This document shows positions 48,428-56,777 of a stretch of DNA of 64,000 bases, in pieces. The notes beneath the pieces were generated by a model. The model searched no databases, was not told the origin of the DNA, and was given only the letters and a program-made list of their open reading frames with translations. A program made the translations under genes and the position numbers. The first letter of the stretch is position 1. Each line of letters begins with the position of its first letter. The stretch lies in contig NZ_JAHSPR010000001.1 of NCBI RefSeq assembly GCF_019132845.1, positions 434,001 through 498,000 on the forward strand, read 5' to 3'. The stretch comes from Advenella alkanexedens (GTDB lineage Bacteria; Pseudomonadota; Gammaproteobacteria; Burkholderiales; Burkholderiaceae_B).

Positions 48428-48600
48428 TCTTGTATTTATTTTGGAACCGCTTACTGCTTATGAGCCGTTACCAGCAAGTTGCCTGGTCTTTGCCTGGCAT
48501 TTTGTCTCCTCACCTGCATGAAGAGAATTATGCACCACTATATAACAATTAGCACTTAGGGTATGCACTAATTTATTGCTTTTTCCAACCAAAAAAACAA

Positions 48601-49626
48601 CTATTCGCTCTTTTGTTGATCAATCTCATTGGCCATTTGACGGGATTTTTCTTTTTGTGCCAGTTTTTCTTCCCGGCGCTTGCGAATTTGCTCATCCATT
48701 TTTGCACCAATATGGCCCTCGTGGCGCTGCTCAGCCAAGTCCACCTGACGCTGCCTTTCCCGAAAACGCGCGCGTTGCTCTTCAGTAATCTTATCCCAGC
48801 AATGCGGGCAGCTTTCACCTCTCACATAATGAACAGAAGCACGATCCTCCTCCGTTAAAGGATGTCGGCAGGCGCGGCACTGAACATACTGCCCCGGCAC
48901 CAACCCATGACCCACCGACACCCGCTCATCAAACACAAAGCACTCGCCTTCCCACAGGCTCTGTGGCTGGGGAATGGTTTCCAGATACTTAAGAATACCG
49001 CCCTCTAAATGATAGACCTCATCGTAGCCCAGGGATTTCATATAAGCGGTTGATTTCTCACAGCGAATGCCACCGGTACAAAACATGGCCACTTTCTTTT
49101 TCCTGTTTTTATCCAGCAAACCACCCTCCCGGGCCTGCTCTTGCACCCATTGCGGAAACTCACGGAAAGTAACCGTTTCAGGATTAACCGCCCCCTTGAA
49201 GGTGCCAATATCCACTTCGTAATCATTACGGGTATCAATCAGAACCACATCAGGATCGGAAATAAGGTCATTCCAGTCTTCAGGTTTCACATACGTACCC
49301 GCATTTTGTCCATTCACATTCGGCTGCCCCATGGTAACGATTTCTTTTTTCAGGCGCACCCGCATACGGTGAAATGGCTCGCGGTCTTCCGACCAGGATT
49401 CTTTATGCTCCAGCGTAGCCAGGCGCGGGTCATTGCGCAAATAAGCCAACACCGCATCAATCCCCTCGCGTGGGCCGGCAATCGTGCCATTAATGCCTTC
49501 CAGCGCCAGCAACAAAGTGCCCTTTACATTATGCTGCTCGCAAAAAGCCTGCAAAGGTTCACGCATTGCCTCGTAATCGGGCAATTCTACAAATTTATAT
49601 AAAGCGGCAATGGTAAAGTTGGACAT
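48601..49626 (-). CDS. trhO: tRNA U34 hydroxylase TrhO (rhodanese-domain YceA family)
   Basis: 341 residues from ATG 49624-49626 ([12 protein letters not shown]). An in-frame extension to 49791 is REP sequence and is rejected. N-terminal YceA domain, then the rhodanese domain (about 115-215) with active-site Cys183 in [11 protein letters not shown]. The C-terminal tail is charged and helical ([20 protein letters not shown]). The family makes 5-hydroxyuridine at U34 of tRNAs. Confidence 0.94.
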   Translation of the reverse strand: MSNFTIAALYKFVELPDYEAMREPLQAFCEQHNVKGTLLLALEGINGTIAGPREGIDAVLAYLRNDPRLATLEHKESWSEDREPFHRMRVRLKKEIVTMGQPNVNGQNAGTYVKPEDWNDLISDPDVVLIDTRNDYEVDIGTFKGAVNPETVTFREFPQWVQEQAREGGLLDKNRKKKVAMFCTGGIRCEKSTAYMKSLGYDEVYHLEGGILKYLETIPQPQSLWEGECFVFDERVSVGHGLVPGQYVQCRACRHPLTEEDRASVHYVRGESCPHCWDKITEEQRARFRERQRQVDLAEQRHEGHIGAKMDEQIRKRREEKLAQKEKSRQMANEIDQQKSE

Positions 49627-49688
49627 AAAGTAATCGGTAACCGATGAAAAGTAAGATATTTGAAAATGCAGTAGACAATCGCGCTTTT

Positions 49689-50082
49689 GTTCCCAAGCAG
49701 GAGCATGGAAACAAGCAATATACGGTGTTGAAAACACAGTACGCAATTTTGTCACAAATACAAAGAAAGGAATTTGCGAAGAACATAGCATCTACTTCTA
49801 CGAATTATAAAGCAAAGATTAACTTTTTCTTCTTCCCATGCTCCCGCACAGGAATGCATACCCTCATTTGCCATAACAAAATAATTTTAAGTTATGTAAA
49901 ATCTGCTAGTCTACGGATTAACAATCCTTTGTTCCCACGCGGGAGCATGGAAACAAGAGACACGAGGGGTTCCCACGCAGGAGCGAGGGAACCAGAACGA
50001 ACGAAACACAACGGGCTCCCACGCTAGAGCATGGGAACCAGAATTTGGAACCACTCTCGTTCCCACGCTCCTGCGTGGGAAC
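49689..50082. repeat. REP cluster 8 between trhO and metY
   Basis: Copies at 49689-49712, 49931-49954, 49969-49992, 50015-50038 and 50059-50082 and a half copy near 49837. Two end in ATGGAAAC, so they have lost symmetry. No gene is seen in 49627-50116. Confidence 0.88.
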
Positions 50083-50116
50083 GCATATTTTGCAATTTTT
50101 ATCCCCCGGAGGAAGC

Positions 50117-51394
50117 ATGAAGTTAGAGACACTGGCGATTCACGCCGGCTATAAACCCGAACCCACCACCAAAGCCGTGGCAGTGCCTATTTACCAAACC
50201 ACTTCCTACGCGTTTGACAACACCCGGCACGGGGCTGATTTGTTTGACCTGAAAGTGGCTGGCAACATTTACACCCGCATCATGAACCCCACCAATGCGG
50301 TACTTGAAGAGCGTGTGGCAGCCCTGGAAGGCGGGATTGCCTCACTCGTGGTGGCCTCGGGCATGGCAGCCATTACCTACGCCATTCAAACCATCGCCGG
50401 TGCCGGTGACAACATTGTTTCAGTCAGCACCCTGTATGGTGGCACCTACAACCTGTTCGCCCATTCATTCCCGCGCCAGGGCATTGAAGTGCGCATGGCA
50501 CCGCATAACGACATTGCCGCCCTTGAAGCGCTGATTGACGACAACACCAAGGCTGTCTTCTGCGAATCGATTGGCAACCCGGCCGGCAATATTATTGACA
50601 TCCAGGCCCTGGCCGATGCCGCCCACCGCCATGGCGTACCGCTGATTGTTGACAACACCGTGGCCTCGCCCGCGCTGTGCCGCCCCTTTGAACACGGTGC
50701 CGATATTGTGGTGCATTCGCTCACCAAATACATTGGCGGCCATGGCACCACCATTGCCGGTGCGATTGTAGATTCAGGCAAATTCCCCTGGGCCGAACAC
50801 AAAGAACGTTTTGCCATTCTGAATGAACCCGACCCGGCTTACCACGGCGTGGTCTACACCGACGCTTTTGGCCCCGCCGCATTTATTGGCCGCTGCCGTG
50901 TTGGCCCGCTGCGCAACACCGGCGCCGCCCTGGCCCCCCTAAGCGCTTTCCTGATTATCCAAGGCATTGAAACCCTGTCGCTGCGCATGGAGCGCCATTG
51001 TGAAAACACCCTGAAAGTGGCCCAGCACCTGCAAAACCACCCACAAGTGGCATGGGTGAAATACGCCGGGCTGTCCGACCACCCCGAACACGCGTTGGCA
51101 CAAAAATACATGGGCGGAAAACCTTCAGGCATCCTGACATTTGGCATTAAAGGCGGCAGCGAAAGCGGCGCCCGCTTCATTGACGCCCTGCAACTGATTA
51201 CCCGACTGGTTAATATTGGCGATGCCAAATCCCTGGCCTGCCACCCCGCCAGCACCACCCACCGCCAGCTGAACGAAGAAGAACTGGCCACCGCAGGGGT
51301 TAGTGCCGACATGATCAGGCTGTCTATTGGCATTGAACACATCGACGACATCATTGCCGACCTGGACCAGGCACTGGAAGCCAGCAAGGCGTAA
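50117..51394 (+). CDS. metY: O-acetylhomoserine sulfhydrylase
   Basis: PLP enzyme that makes homocysteine from O-acetylhomoserine and sulfide. 425 residues from ATG 50117 with CGGAGGA upstream; the frame to 50045 is translated REP. PLP-binding lysine in HSLTKYIGGHG, and LYGGTYNLFAHSFPRQGIEV and HPASTTHRQLNEEE near the end are typical of MetY rather than MetB/MetC. Confidence 0.95.
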   Translation: MKLETLAIHAGYKPEPTTKAVAVPIYQTTSYAFDNTRHGADLFDLKVAGNIYTRIMNPTNAVLEERVAALEGGIASLVVASGMAAITYAIQTIAGAGDNIVSVSTLYGGTYNLFAHSFPRQGIEVRMAPHNDIAALEALIDDNTKAVFCESIGNPAGNIIDIQALADAAHRHGVPLIVDNTVASPALCRPFEHGADIVVHSLTKYIGGHGTTIAGAIVDSGKFPWAEHKERFAILNEPDPAYHGVVYTDAFGPAAFIGRCRVGPLRNTGAALAPLSAFLIIQGIETLSLRMERHCENTLKVAQHLQNHPQVAWVKYAGLSDHPEHALAQKYMGGKPSGILTFGIKGGSESGARFIDALQLITRLVNIGDAKSLACHPASTTHRQLNEEELATAGVSADMIRLSIGIEHIDDIIADLDQALEASKA

Positions 51395-51423
51395 TGCCTG
51401 CGTTATCATATAGAACAGGAGTG

Positions 51424-51666
51424 GTTCCCACGCGGGAGCATGGGAACCAGAAACAACTCGTTCCCGCGCCAGAACATCCTCTGACTCGTTGCATACCAAC
51501 TGAAGCGGTTCCCACGCTGGAGCATGGGAACCAGAATGCGGGACACGACCCGTGCTCATGCAAAGCAACAACTCGTTCCAGTGCGAAACAGCGACTCATC
51601 AACTCGTTCCCACGCTCTGAACTGCCCCCCCAAAATGTCAACTCGTTCCCACGCTCTGCGTGGGAA
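51424..51666. repeat. REP cluster 9 between metY and RAYT
   Basis: Copies at 51424-51447, 51508-51531 and 51645-51666 and a half copy near 51605. The last one ends 14 bp from the RAYT stop codon. Confidence 0.9.
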
Positions 51667-51679
51667 TGCATACCACCCC

Positions 51680-52210
51680 CTACCATTCTGTACAAATATC
51701 CAACAACCCAGGCAAGCCGGCATACTGCCGGGCACTGGAATATCTCCAGTGCGTTACCTCATCTACATAACCCCTTTTAACCGGGTTTTGATGAATATAA
51801 TCAATTTTCTGGCGCATGATTTTTTCGCCCTGAATCAACTCAGGATGCACCCCTTCCTGCCAAAACTGATAACTGCGATCATTTTTATGCGCTTTTTTAT
51901 AAAACGCCAGCTGATCCAGAATTTGCCAGGCATTATGATCTGCAAGATACTTAATCAGGTTTTTGGCAGTCCATGATTTCAAACGTGCAATATCACGATC
52001 CAGTGCATTGCTTTGCAAAACAAAATGACAGTGATTTTCCAAAACAACCCACGCATAAATACTCAACCCCTCTTTGTGTAAAAAACGCAGGGAATCAAGC
52101 AGAATATTCACGGTGTCGGGGCGAGTAAAGACAGGGATCCAGTGCAATACCGTCAAGGTAACAAAATGCGGTTGTTGCGGTTCAGTTATTTTGTAGCGGC
52201 TTCTACCCAT
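51680..52210 (-). CDS. REP-associated tyrosine transposase (RAYT, Y1/HUH family)
   Basis: 176 residues. HUH motif His60-x-His62 in VVLENHCHFVLQ and the single catalytic Tyr138 in KIDYIHQNPVKRGYV, both diagnostic of RAYTs (TnpA-REP). Shape: MGRSRYKITEPQQPHFVTLT start and a C-terminal YSSARQYAGLPG. It is a single-strand DNA endonuclease that recognises REP hairpins. It is flanked by a REP copy at each end (51645-51666; degenerate 52227-52251) and by dozens of others in the window, so it is the likely source of the REP family. The reading frame looks intact. Confidence 0.95.
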   Translation of the reverse strand: MGRSRYKITEPQQPHFVTLTVLHWIPVFTRPDTVNILLDSLRFLHKEGLSIYAWVVLENHCHFVLQSNALDRDIARLKSWTAKNLIKYLADHNAWQILDQLAFYKKAHKNDRSYQFWQEGVHPELIQGEKIMRQKIDYIHQNPVKRGYVDEVTHWRYSSARQYAGLPGLLDICTEW

Positions 52211-52226
52211 TATTGAAATCCATATG

Positions 52227-52467
52227 CCACCCCACGCAGGAGCCTGGGGATGAGACTTTTAATTTCTGATCATATTTTATTTGGGTATTTGAAAGGGTCT
52301 TGTCGTGACGCTTTTATCTTATGCAATCGTCAAAAGATTCAATATTAGAATGCATACAGGCATATGCAGAACAGATGCGGTTCCCACGCAGGAGCATGGG
52401 AACCAGAAGGTGTAAAGCCTGAGTTTCCATGCAGAACAGGGGCGGTTCCCACGCGGGAGCGTGGGAA
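52227..52467. repeat. REP cluster 10 upstream of RAYT
   Basis: Degenerate copy 52227-52251, then 52380-52403 and 52444-52467. The last ends 15 bp before the DJ-1 gene end. The 52211-52481 gap has no gene; a 32-nt segment at 52300-52331 recurs at 55251-55282. Confidence 0.85.
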
Positions 52468-52481
52468 CCAGAGGCCCTCGG

Positions 52482-53060
52482 TTAAATCTTGATTTCCGCA
52501 CCCAGCGCTTTCACGAACTGGCTTAGCCACGCGGGGTGGGCGGGCCAGGCGGGGGCGGTTATCAGGTTGCCGTCGGTCACGGCGGCATCAATGGCGATTT
52601 CGGCATATTTGCCACCGGCCAGTTCCACCTCTGGCGCGCAGGCCGGGTAGGCCGAGCAGGTGCGGTCTTTTAAAATACCTGCGGCCGCCAGAATTTGCGC
52701 TCCATGGCACACCGAGGCAATCGGCTTGCCGGCCGTATTGAACTCACGCACAATATCCAGTACACGCTGGTTCAAGCGCAAATATTCGGGTCCGCGACCA
52801 CCGGGTATTAACAAACCCACATAATCATTAGTATTAACCGCCGCAAAATCATAATTCAAGGCAAAATTATGGCCCCGCTTCTCGCTGTAAGTCTGGTCAC
52901 CCTCAAAATCATGAATGGCCGTTGCCACATGGTCACCGGCTTTTTTATTGGGGCACACCGCATGTACGGTATACCCCAGCGCCAGTAAAAACTGGTACGG
53001 CACCATGGTTTCGTAATCTTCGGTGAAATCACCCGCAATCATCAAAATCGCTTTACTCAT
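52482..53060 (-). CDS. DJ-1/PfpI family protein
   Basis: 192 residues. Nucleophile elbow with Cys118-His119 in [14 protein letters not shown], and [13 protein letters not shown] before it. Members include glyoxalase III/deglycase-like and intracellular protease-like proteins; activity cannot be specified. The start is preceded by AGGAGACG. A plain soluble enzyme with no obvious operon partner. Confidence 0.92.
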   Translation of the reverse strand: MSKAILMIAGDFTEDYETMVPYQFLLALGYTVHAVCPNKKAGDHVATAIHDFEGDQTYSEKRGHNFALNYDFAAVNTNDYVGLLIPGGRGPEYLRLNQRVLDIVREFNTAGKPIASVCHGAQILAAAGILKDRTCSAYPACAPEVELAGGKYAEIAIDAAVTDGNLITAPAWPAHPAWLSQFVKALGAEIKI

Positions 53061-53325
53061 GACACGTCTCCTAAGTTGAAAAATACCCTATTACCCTTTT
53101 GGCAATAAAGGTTTACTATTCACTATATTGTTGTTTTGTATCATTTTAATGGCAAACAGGCAGTTTGGGCTGCTGGCTGAAAAATATTGCCGTTCCTAAC
53201 TTATTCAGCAACCTTTTGCGCCAAGACGCCGGTTTCTCATGCCCTACACCAAAAATACACGGGCCTTCACAGTGACACATCCAGCTATTTCTTTCACTGC
53301 AGCACCCACCTAAAAAGGAATCATC

Positions 53326-53727
53326 ATGAAACCTCTTTACCTGCTACTAGCCATTCCCGCCCTTTTGGTATCTACCGGCAGCCAGGCCCAAATGTTCAAC
53401 CAGGAATACGAAAAGTGCAACCAAAACACGACCGTTTCGATTGTGGATTGCGTTAACAAACAGGCAAAAAAATGGGATACCCGCCTGAACAAATCCTACA
53501 AAGCCTTAATGGAACGCAGTGACGCTGCCCAGCAAGCCCCGCTGAAATCAGCCCAACGCCAATGGATTCAATACCGCGATGCCAACTGCCAATTTTACGC
53601 CTTGGGTGATGGCAGCATTAGCCAGATTAACGCGGCTGAATGCCTACGCGCCATGACCCAGGCACGTACCTGCGAAATAGAAGCCGCCAACCGCTATGAA
53701 GGAGGCCCGCAGGCCGGGTGCAAATAA
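53326..53727 (+). CDS. LprI-like (DUF1311) periplasmic protein
   Basis: 133 residues with a signal peptide cleaved after GSQAQ. The DUF1311/lysozyme-inhibitor LprI domain follows: CNQNTTVSIVDCVNKQAKKW, LNKSYKALMER, and SAQRQWIQYRDANCQFYA with conserved cysteines at 31, 42, 87, 105, 114 and 132 (approximate). Possibly a lysozyme inhibitor in the periplasm. The start has AAGGA upstream. It ends at a strong shared terminator. Confidence 0.9.
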   Translation: MKPLYLLLAIPALLVSTGSQAQMFNQEYEKCNQNTTVSIVDCVNKQAKKWDTRLNKSYKALMERSDAAQQAPLKSAQRQWIQYRDANCQFYALGDGSISQINAAECLRAMTQARTCEIEAANRYEGGPQAGCK

Positions 53728-53753
53728 ACCCAACGCCATAGGCAATGGCCCAT

Positions 53754-53783
53754 AAAAAAGGATGGCCATTACCATCCTTTTTT
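53754..53783. terminator. Bidirectional terminator between LprI-like gene and 49-aa gene
   Basis: Perfect 12-bp stem AAAAAAGGATGG / CCATCCTTTTTT with a 6-base loop, usable on both strands. Confidence 0.93.
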
Positions 53784-53811
53784 AGGCATTCAACAATTAC
53801 AAACAAAACGC

Positions 53812-53961
53812 TTAAATCTTGCAGGCATCGCCGCAGTCATTATCCGCTTCGGGCACGCTATCGTCCATTTCCTGAATGCGCTCGGCGTTTTTCTTTTCGA
53901 TTTCATCAAAATCAATGTTTTCAAACGCGGTATCAAAATCAAGATCAGTATCGTTACTCAT
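53812..53961 (-). CDS. Small acidic protein, 49 residues, unknown function
   Basis: ATG at 53959-53961 with GGAAGA eight bases upstream, ending at TAA 53812-53814, then a strong terminator. The product starts MSNDTDLDFDTAFENIDFDE, is very acidic, carries one basic helix (IEKKNAERIQEM), and ends DCGDACKI with two cysteines spaced C-x3-C. The terminator and Shine-Dalgarno make it a convincing gene despite its size. I do not recognise the family. Confidence 0.7.
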   Translation of the reverse strand: MSNDTDLDFDTAFENIDFDEIEKKNAERIQEMDDSVPEADNDCGDACKI

Positions 53962-54017
53962 GGCATGTCTTCCAGAATGGTTGGGCAATGTTTGATTTTA
54001 ACGCCAAAACCGGTTTT

Positions 54018-54097
54018 GTTCCCACGCTGGAGCATGGGAACAAGTAAGAAGACAGGCATGGGCGGGATATCTCGTTCCCACGCTCCTGCGTGGTAAC
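54018..54097. repeat. REP cluster 11
   Basis: Copies at 54018-54041 and 54074-54097, with a further single copy at 54843-54866 after higA. Confidence 0.87.
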
Positions 54098-54256
54098 GCC
54101 TATCTTTCTGCAGGAACCAGATACTAACAATAGACAAATTTACCGCTTACGACCACAGGGCGTTCGCAACTGGCATACAGTGAGTTCAAGACAACCATAC
54201 AGTTAAAAACTGCATGCCACTTCAATTGAATCTAGCAACGATACACGATACAATAT

Positions 54257-54535
54257 ATGATATTAGGATTCCGGCATAAAGGACTTGAGGCGTTCTATAA
54301 AACCAGCTCGACAAAAGGCATACAAGCCGTCCATGCAGCAAAACTAAGACGCATTCTTGGTGCAATGGACGTAGCCGAAAAGCCAGAAGACCTCAAATTG
54401 CCTTCATTTAATCTACACCCACTAAAAGGCAATTTAAAGAATTACTGGTCAATATCGGTTAATGGCAATTGGCGCGTTATTTTTCGCTTTGCCGGTATAC
54501 ATATTGAGCTGATTGACTATCTGGACTATCACTAA
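54257..54535 (+). CDS. higB: HigB toxin (RelE/ParE superfamily)
   Basis: 92 residues: FRHKGLEAFYKTSSTKGIQA at the start and FNLHPLKGNLKNYWSISVNG followed by NWRVIFRF at the end, the classical HigB (killer protein) pattern. It cleaves mRNA on the ribosome. The ATG at 54257 agrees with the family start, yet no Shine-Dalgarno is visible and a TACAAT box lies a few bases upstream, so translation may be leaderless. HigA follows after 12 bp. Toxin before antitoxin is the normal order for higBA. Confidence 0.93.
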   Translation: MILGFRHKGLEAFYKTSSTKGIQAVHAAKLRRILGAMDVAEKPEDLKLPSFNLHPLKGNLKNYWSISVNGNWRVIFRFAGIHIELIDYLDYH

Positions 54536-54547
54536 AAGAGACACAAA

Positions 54548-54835
54548 ATGATGAAAAACCCTCCGCATCCAGGCGAGTTGCTTCGTGAAGATGTCATTAT
54601 TGAACTGGGGCTGTCTGTCACTGAAACGGCAGAACGGCTTGGCATGTCGCGTGTTGCCCTGTCACGCGTGCTAAATGGTAAAGCGGGCATCAGTGCGGAT
54701 TTGGCGATCAGGCTTGAACAAGCCGGCGTCAGTACCGCCAAGGCATGGTTGGCAATGCAAACCAATTATGACCTGGCTCAGGCCCTTAAACGCCCCCAAC
54801 CTACTGTCCGCGCTTTAGTGGTCGAACATACCTGA
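54548..54835 (+). CDS. higA: HigA antitoxin (XRE-type HTH)
   Basis: 95 residues: NPPHPGELLREDVIIELGLS followed by a helix-turn-helix (VTETAERLGMSRVALSRVLNGKAGI) and SAKAWLAMQTNYDLAQA-like end. It neutralises HigB and represses the operon. Two ATG codons are adjacent at 54548 and 54551. Confidence 0.94.
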   Translation: MMKNPPHPGELLREDVIIELGLSVTETAERLGMSRVALSRVLNGKAGISADLAIRLEQAGVSTAKAWLAMQTNYDLAQALKRPQPTVRALVVEHT

Positions 54836-54880
54836 GATATGCGTTCCCATGCTCCCGCGTGGAAACGACTTTATTTAGTG

Positions 54881-55220
54881 TTACCGATGTGACGCTAATA
54901 TTTGTTTGCCCAGCGTAGTCAGGCGGTATTTTTGTGTTGGGCTACGCGGCGAATCCGGTTGGGTCATTTCAATCAAACCAAGCTCTAAAGCTGGCTGCAA
55001 ATAGGTATCCCTAAAATTAACTCTATCTTTTAACTCCAGCGCAAGCATTAACTCAGCTCGATTCATTTCAGCGTCACATATCAACAGCAGAGACTTTACT
55101 TGATGGGTTACTTGATGGGTTGATTGTTCGGTTACTTATTCGGTTACTTCTGAAATCGACCTTTTCTTTTCTAAAAAACCAGTATGTATCGGCAAACGAA
55201 TTAAATTAAAACATAAGACT
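54881..55220 (-). pseudogene. 3' remnant of a Fic- or AAA_4-type ATP-binding protein gene
   Basis: On the minus strand the C-terminal winged-helix domain RAELMLALELKDRVNFRDTY, LQPALELGLIEMTQP and SPTQKYRLTTLGKQIL is intact. It is preceded by VTEQSTHQVTHQVK, the VTEQ-type repeats found between the catalytic part and this domain in AlbA_2/AAA_4 and Fic proteins. A TAA at 55136-55138 interrupts the repeats, and upstream frame remains (SEVTE, LIRLPIHTGFLEKKRS) until a TGA near 55221. The rest of the gene is missing. It lies within REP-rich DNA. Confidence 0.72.
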
Positions 55221-55323
55221 CACAGAACACCTGACATTTTATCCTCGTTATTGTTGTGACGTTTTTGTCTTATTCTATCATCTGAATATGGGAACTAAGG
55301 GGCTATTACTTGAATCCGTATGC

Positions 55324-55414
55324 GTTTCCCACGCGGAGCATGGGAACGAGACTGAAGTTTTATCGACTTTGTACTTCAGCTTTTTTATTGATTCCCACGC
55401 GGGAGCATGGGAAC
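55324..55414. repeat. REP cluster 12, the last in the window
   Basis: Copies at about 55324-55347 and 55391-55414 and a degenerate one near 55441, between the pseudogene remnant and the CaiB gene. No REP copies follow to the end of the window. Confidence 0.85.
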
Positions 55415-55557
55415 TAGCCATCATCCAGTTTCCATACTCACCTCGTTGCCACGCTCCGTGAAGTAACTCCAAAACGTTGAATGGGTGTTCAACTTTTTGG
55501 GGGTCAGTTCAGAGCGTGGGAATGAGGAAGGTATTGCCTCGCTACCCGACGGGGTAC

Positions 55558-56751
55558 CTAATCAATAGCCTGAACCACGTTACGATCAAACAACTGTTTT
55601 GTCTCAGCCTCGGAATACCCCAGCTCTGTTAATAACTCCACGCTGTTTTGACCGATTTTTGGTGGTGCCATGCGTATGTGCAGACGCTCACCTTCCAATG
55701 TAATGGGTAAAAGAGGAACTGCTGTCTCTTTACCATTCGGAAGCGCCATGGTTTCAAGCCCACCCGTTATTTTTAAATGGATATCATCAAAAAGATCCTG
55801 TGGTTTGGAAATAGGAGCAAAAGGCAAACCATGCTTTTCAAAAACAGCCATGATCTCTTTAGCACTAAACTCGGCCAATCTCTCACGCAGTGCAGGCATC
55901 AACCAGGACCTTTGCTGAACTCGGGCATTATTGGATTTCAAGCGTTCATCAGCACGCAAATCCTTGAAACCAAAAGCATTACAAAAAAGATCCCATTGGG
56001 TATCACTGACCACACCAAGAAACACCTGTTCATCATCTTTCAAAGTAAAAACATCATAAATACCCCATGCGGAAATCCGCTCTGGCATTGGTTTTGCCGC
56101 ATTTCCAGTAACCGCATATTGCATCATATGCTGAGCCACCAAAAACACGTTATTCTCAAACAGTGCGGATTGGACTTCCATCCCTTTACCGGTATGCGTG
56201 CGTTGCATAAGCGCGGCCATGGCACCTATTGCACCAAACAGGCCTCCCATAATGTCGTTAATACTGGAGCCGGCTCTTAAAGGATCTCCTGAACGACCGG
56301 TCATATAGGCAAGCCCCCCCATCATCTGTACCACCTCATCAAGAGCCGTACGATGGGCATAGGGACCGGGCAAAAACCCCTTATGACTCACATAAATCAA
56401 ACTTTCGTTTTGACGACGTAAAGACTCATAATCCAGGCCAAGTTTTTGCATGGTTCCCGACTTGAAGTTCTCACTGACAATATCCGCCGTTGAGATCAAT
56501 TTATACGCGATCTCAATACCCTCTGGACTTTGCAAATCAAGAGCAATACTTTTTTTATTTCGATTAAAAAGTGGGAAAAAACCCGCGCCTGACCCCATTA
56601 AATGTCGGGTGCTATCACCTTTAACCGGCTCTATCTTAATGACTTCAGCCCCCAAGTCAGCCAGCACCATTCCACATGTTGGCCCCATCACCATGTGGGT
56701 AAACTCAACAACCCTAACACCTTCCAAAGGCAGTTTTTTATCTTCAGACAT
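55558..56751 (-). CDS. CaiB/BaiF family III CoA-transferase
   Basis: 397 residues, full length. N-terminal LEGVRVVEFTHMVMGPTCGM and DLGAEVIKIEPVKGD, SENFKSGTMQKLGLDYE, and catalytic Asp166 in SINDIMGGLFGAIGA. It moves CoA from a donor such as succinyl-CoA to an acid. It is the last gene of a six-gene minus-strand run, 26 bp after an HMG-CoA-lyase-like gene. A CaiB enzyme plus an HMG-CoA-lyase homologue is the pair used for citramalate in Chloroflexus, so D-citramalate or malate is a candidate substrate, by inference. Confidence 0.9.
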   Translation of the reverse strand: MSEDKKLPLEGVRVVEFTHMVMGPTCGMVLADLGAEVIKIEPVKGDSTRHLMGSGAGFFPLFNRNKKSIALDLQSPEGIEIAYKLISTADIVSENFKSGTMQKLGLDYESLRRQNESLIYVSHKGFLPGPYAHRTALDEVVQMMGGLAYMTGRSGDPLRAGSSINDIMGGLFGAIGAMAALMQRTHTGKGMEVQSALFENNVFLVAQHMMQYAVTGNAAKPMPERISAWGIYDVFTLKDDEQVFLGVVSDTQWDLFCNAFGFKDLRADERLKSNNARVQQRSWLMPALRERLAEFSAKEIMAVFEKHGLPFAPISKPQDLFDDIHLKITGGLETMALPNGKETAVPLLPITLEGERLHIRMAPPKIGQNSVELLTELGYSEAETKQLFDRNVVQAID

Positions 56752-56777
56752 TATTGCTCCTGTATTATTAATTATTG

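Noticed and set aside
49627-49791. In-frame 55-residue N-terminal extension of trhO
   Set aside because: It is translated REP sequence (HAPAWE) with no similarity to the family; the internal ATG fits the family start.
50045-50116. 24-residue extension of metY
   Set aside because: Encoded by a REP copy; the ATG at 50117 has a strong ribosome site.
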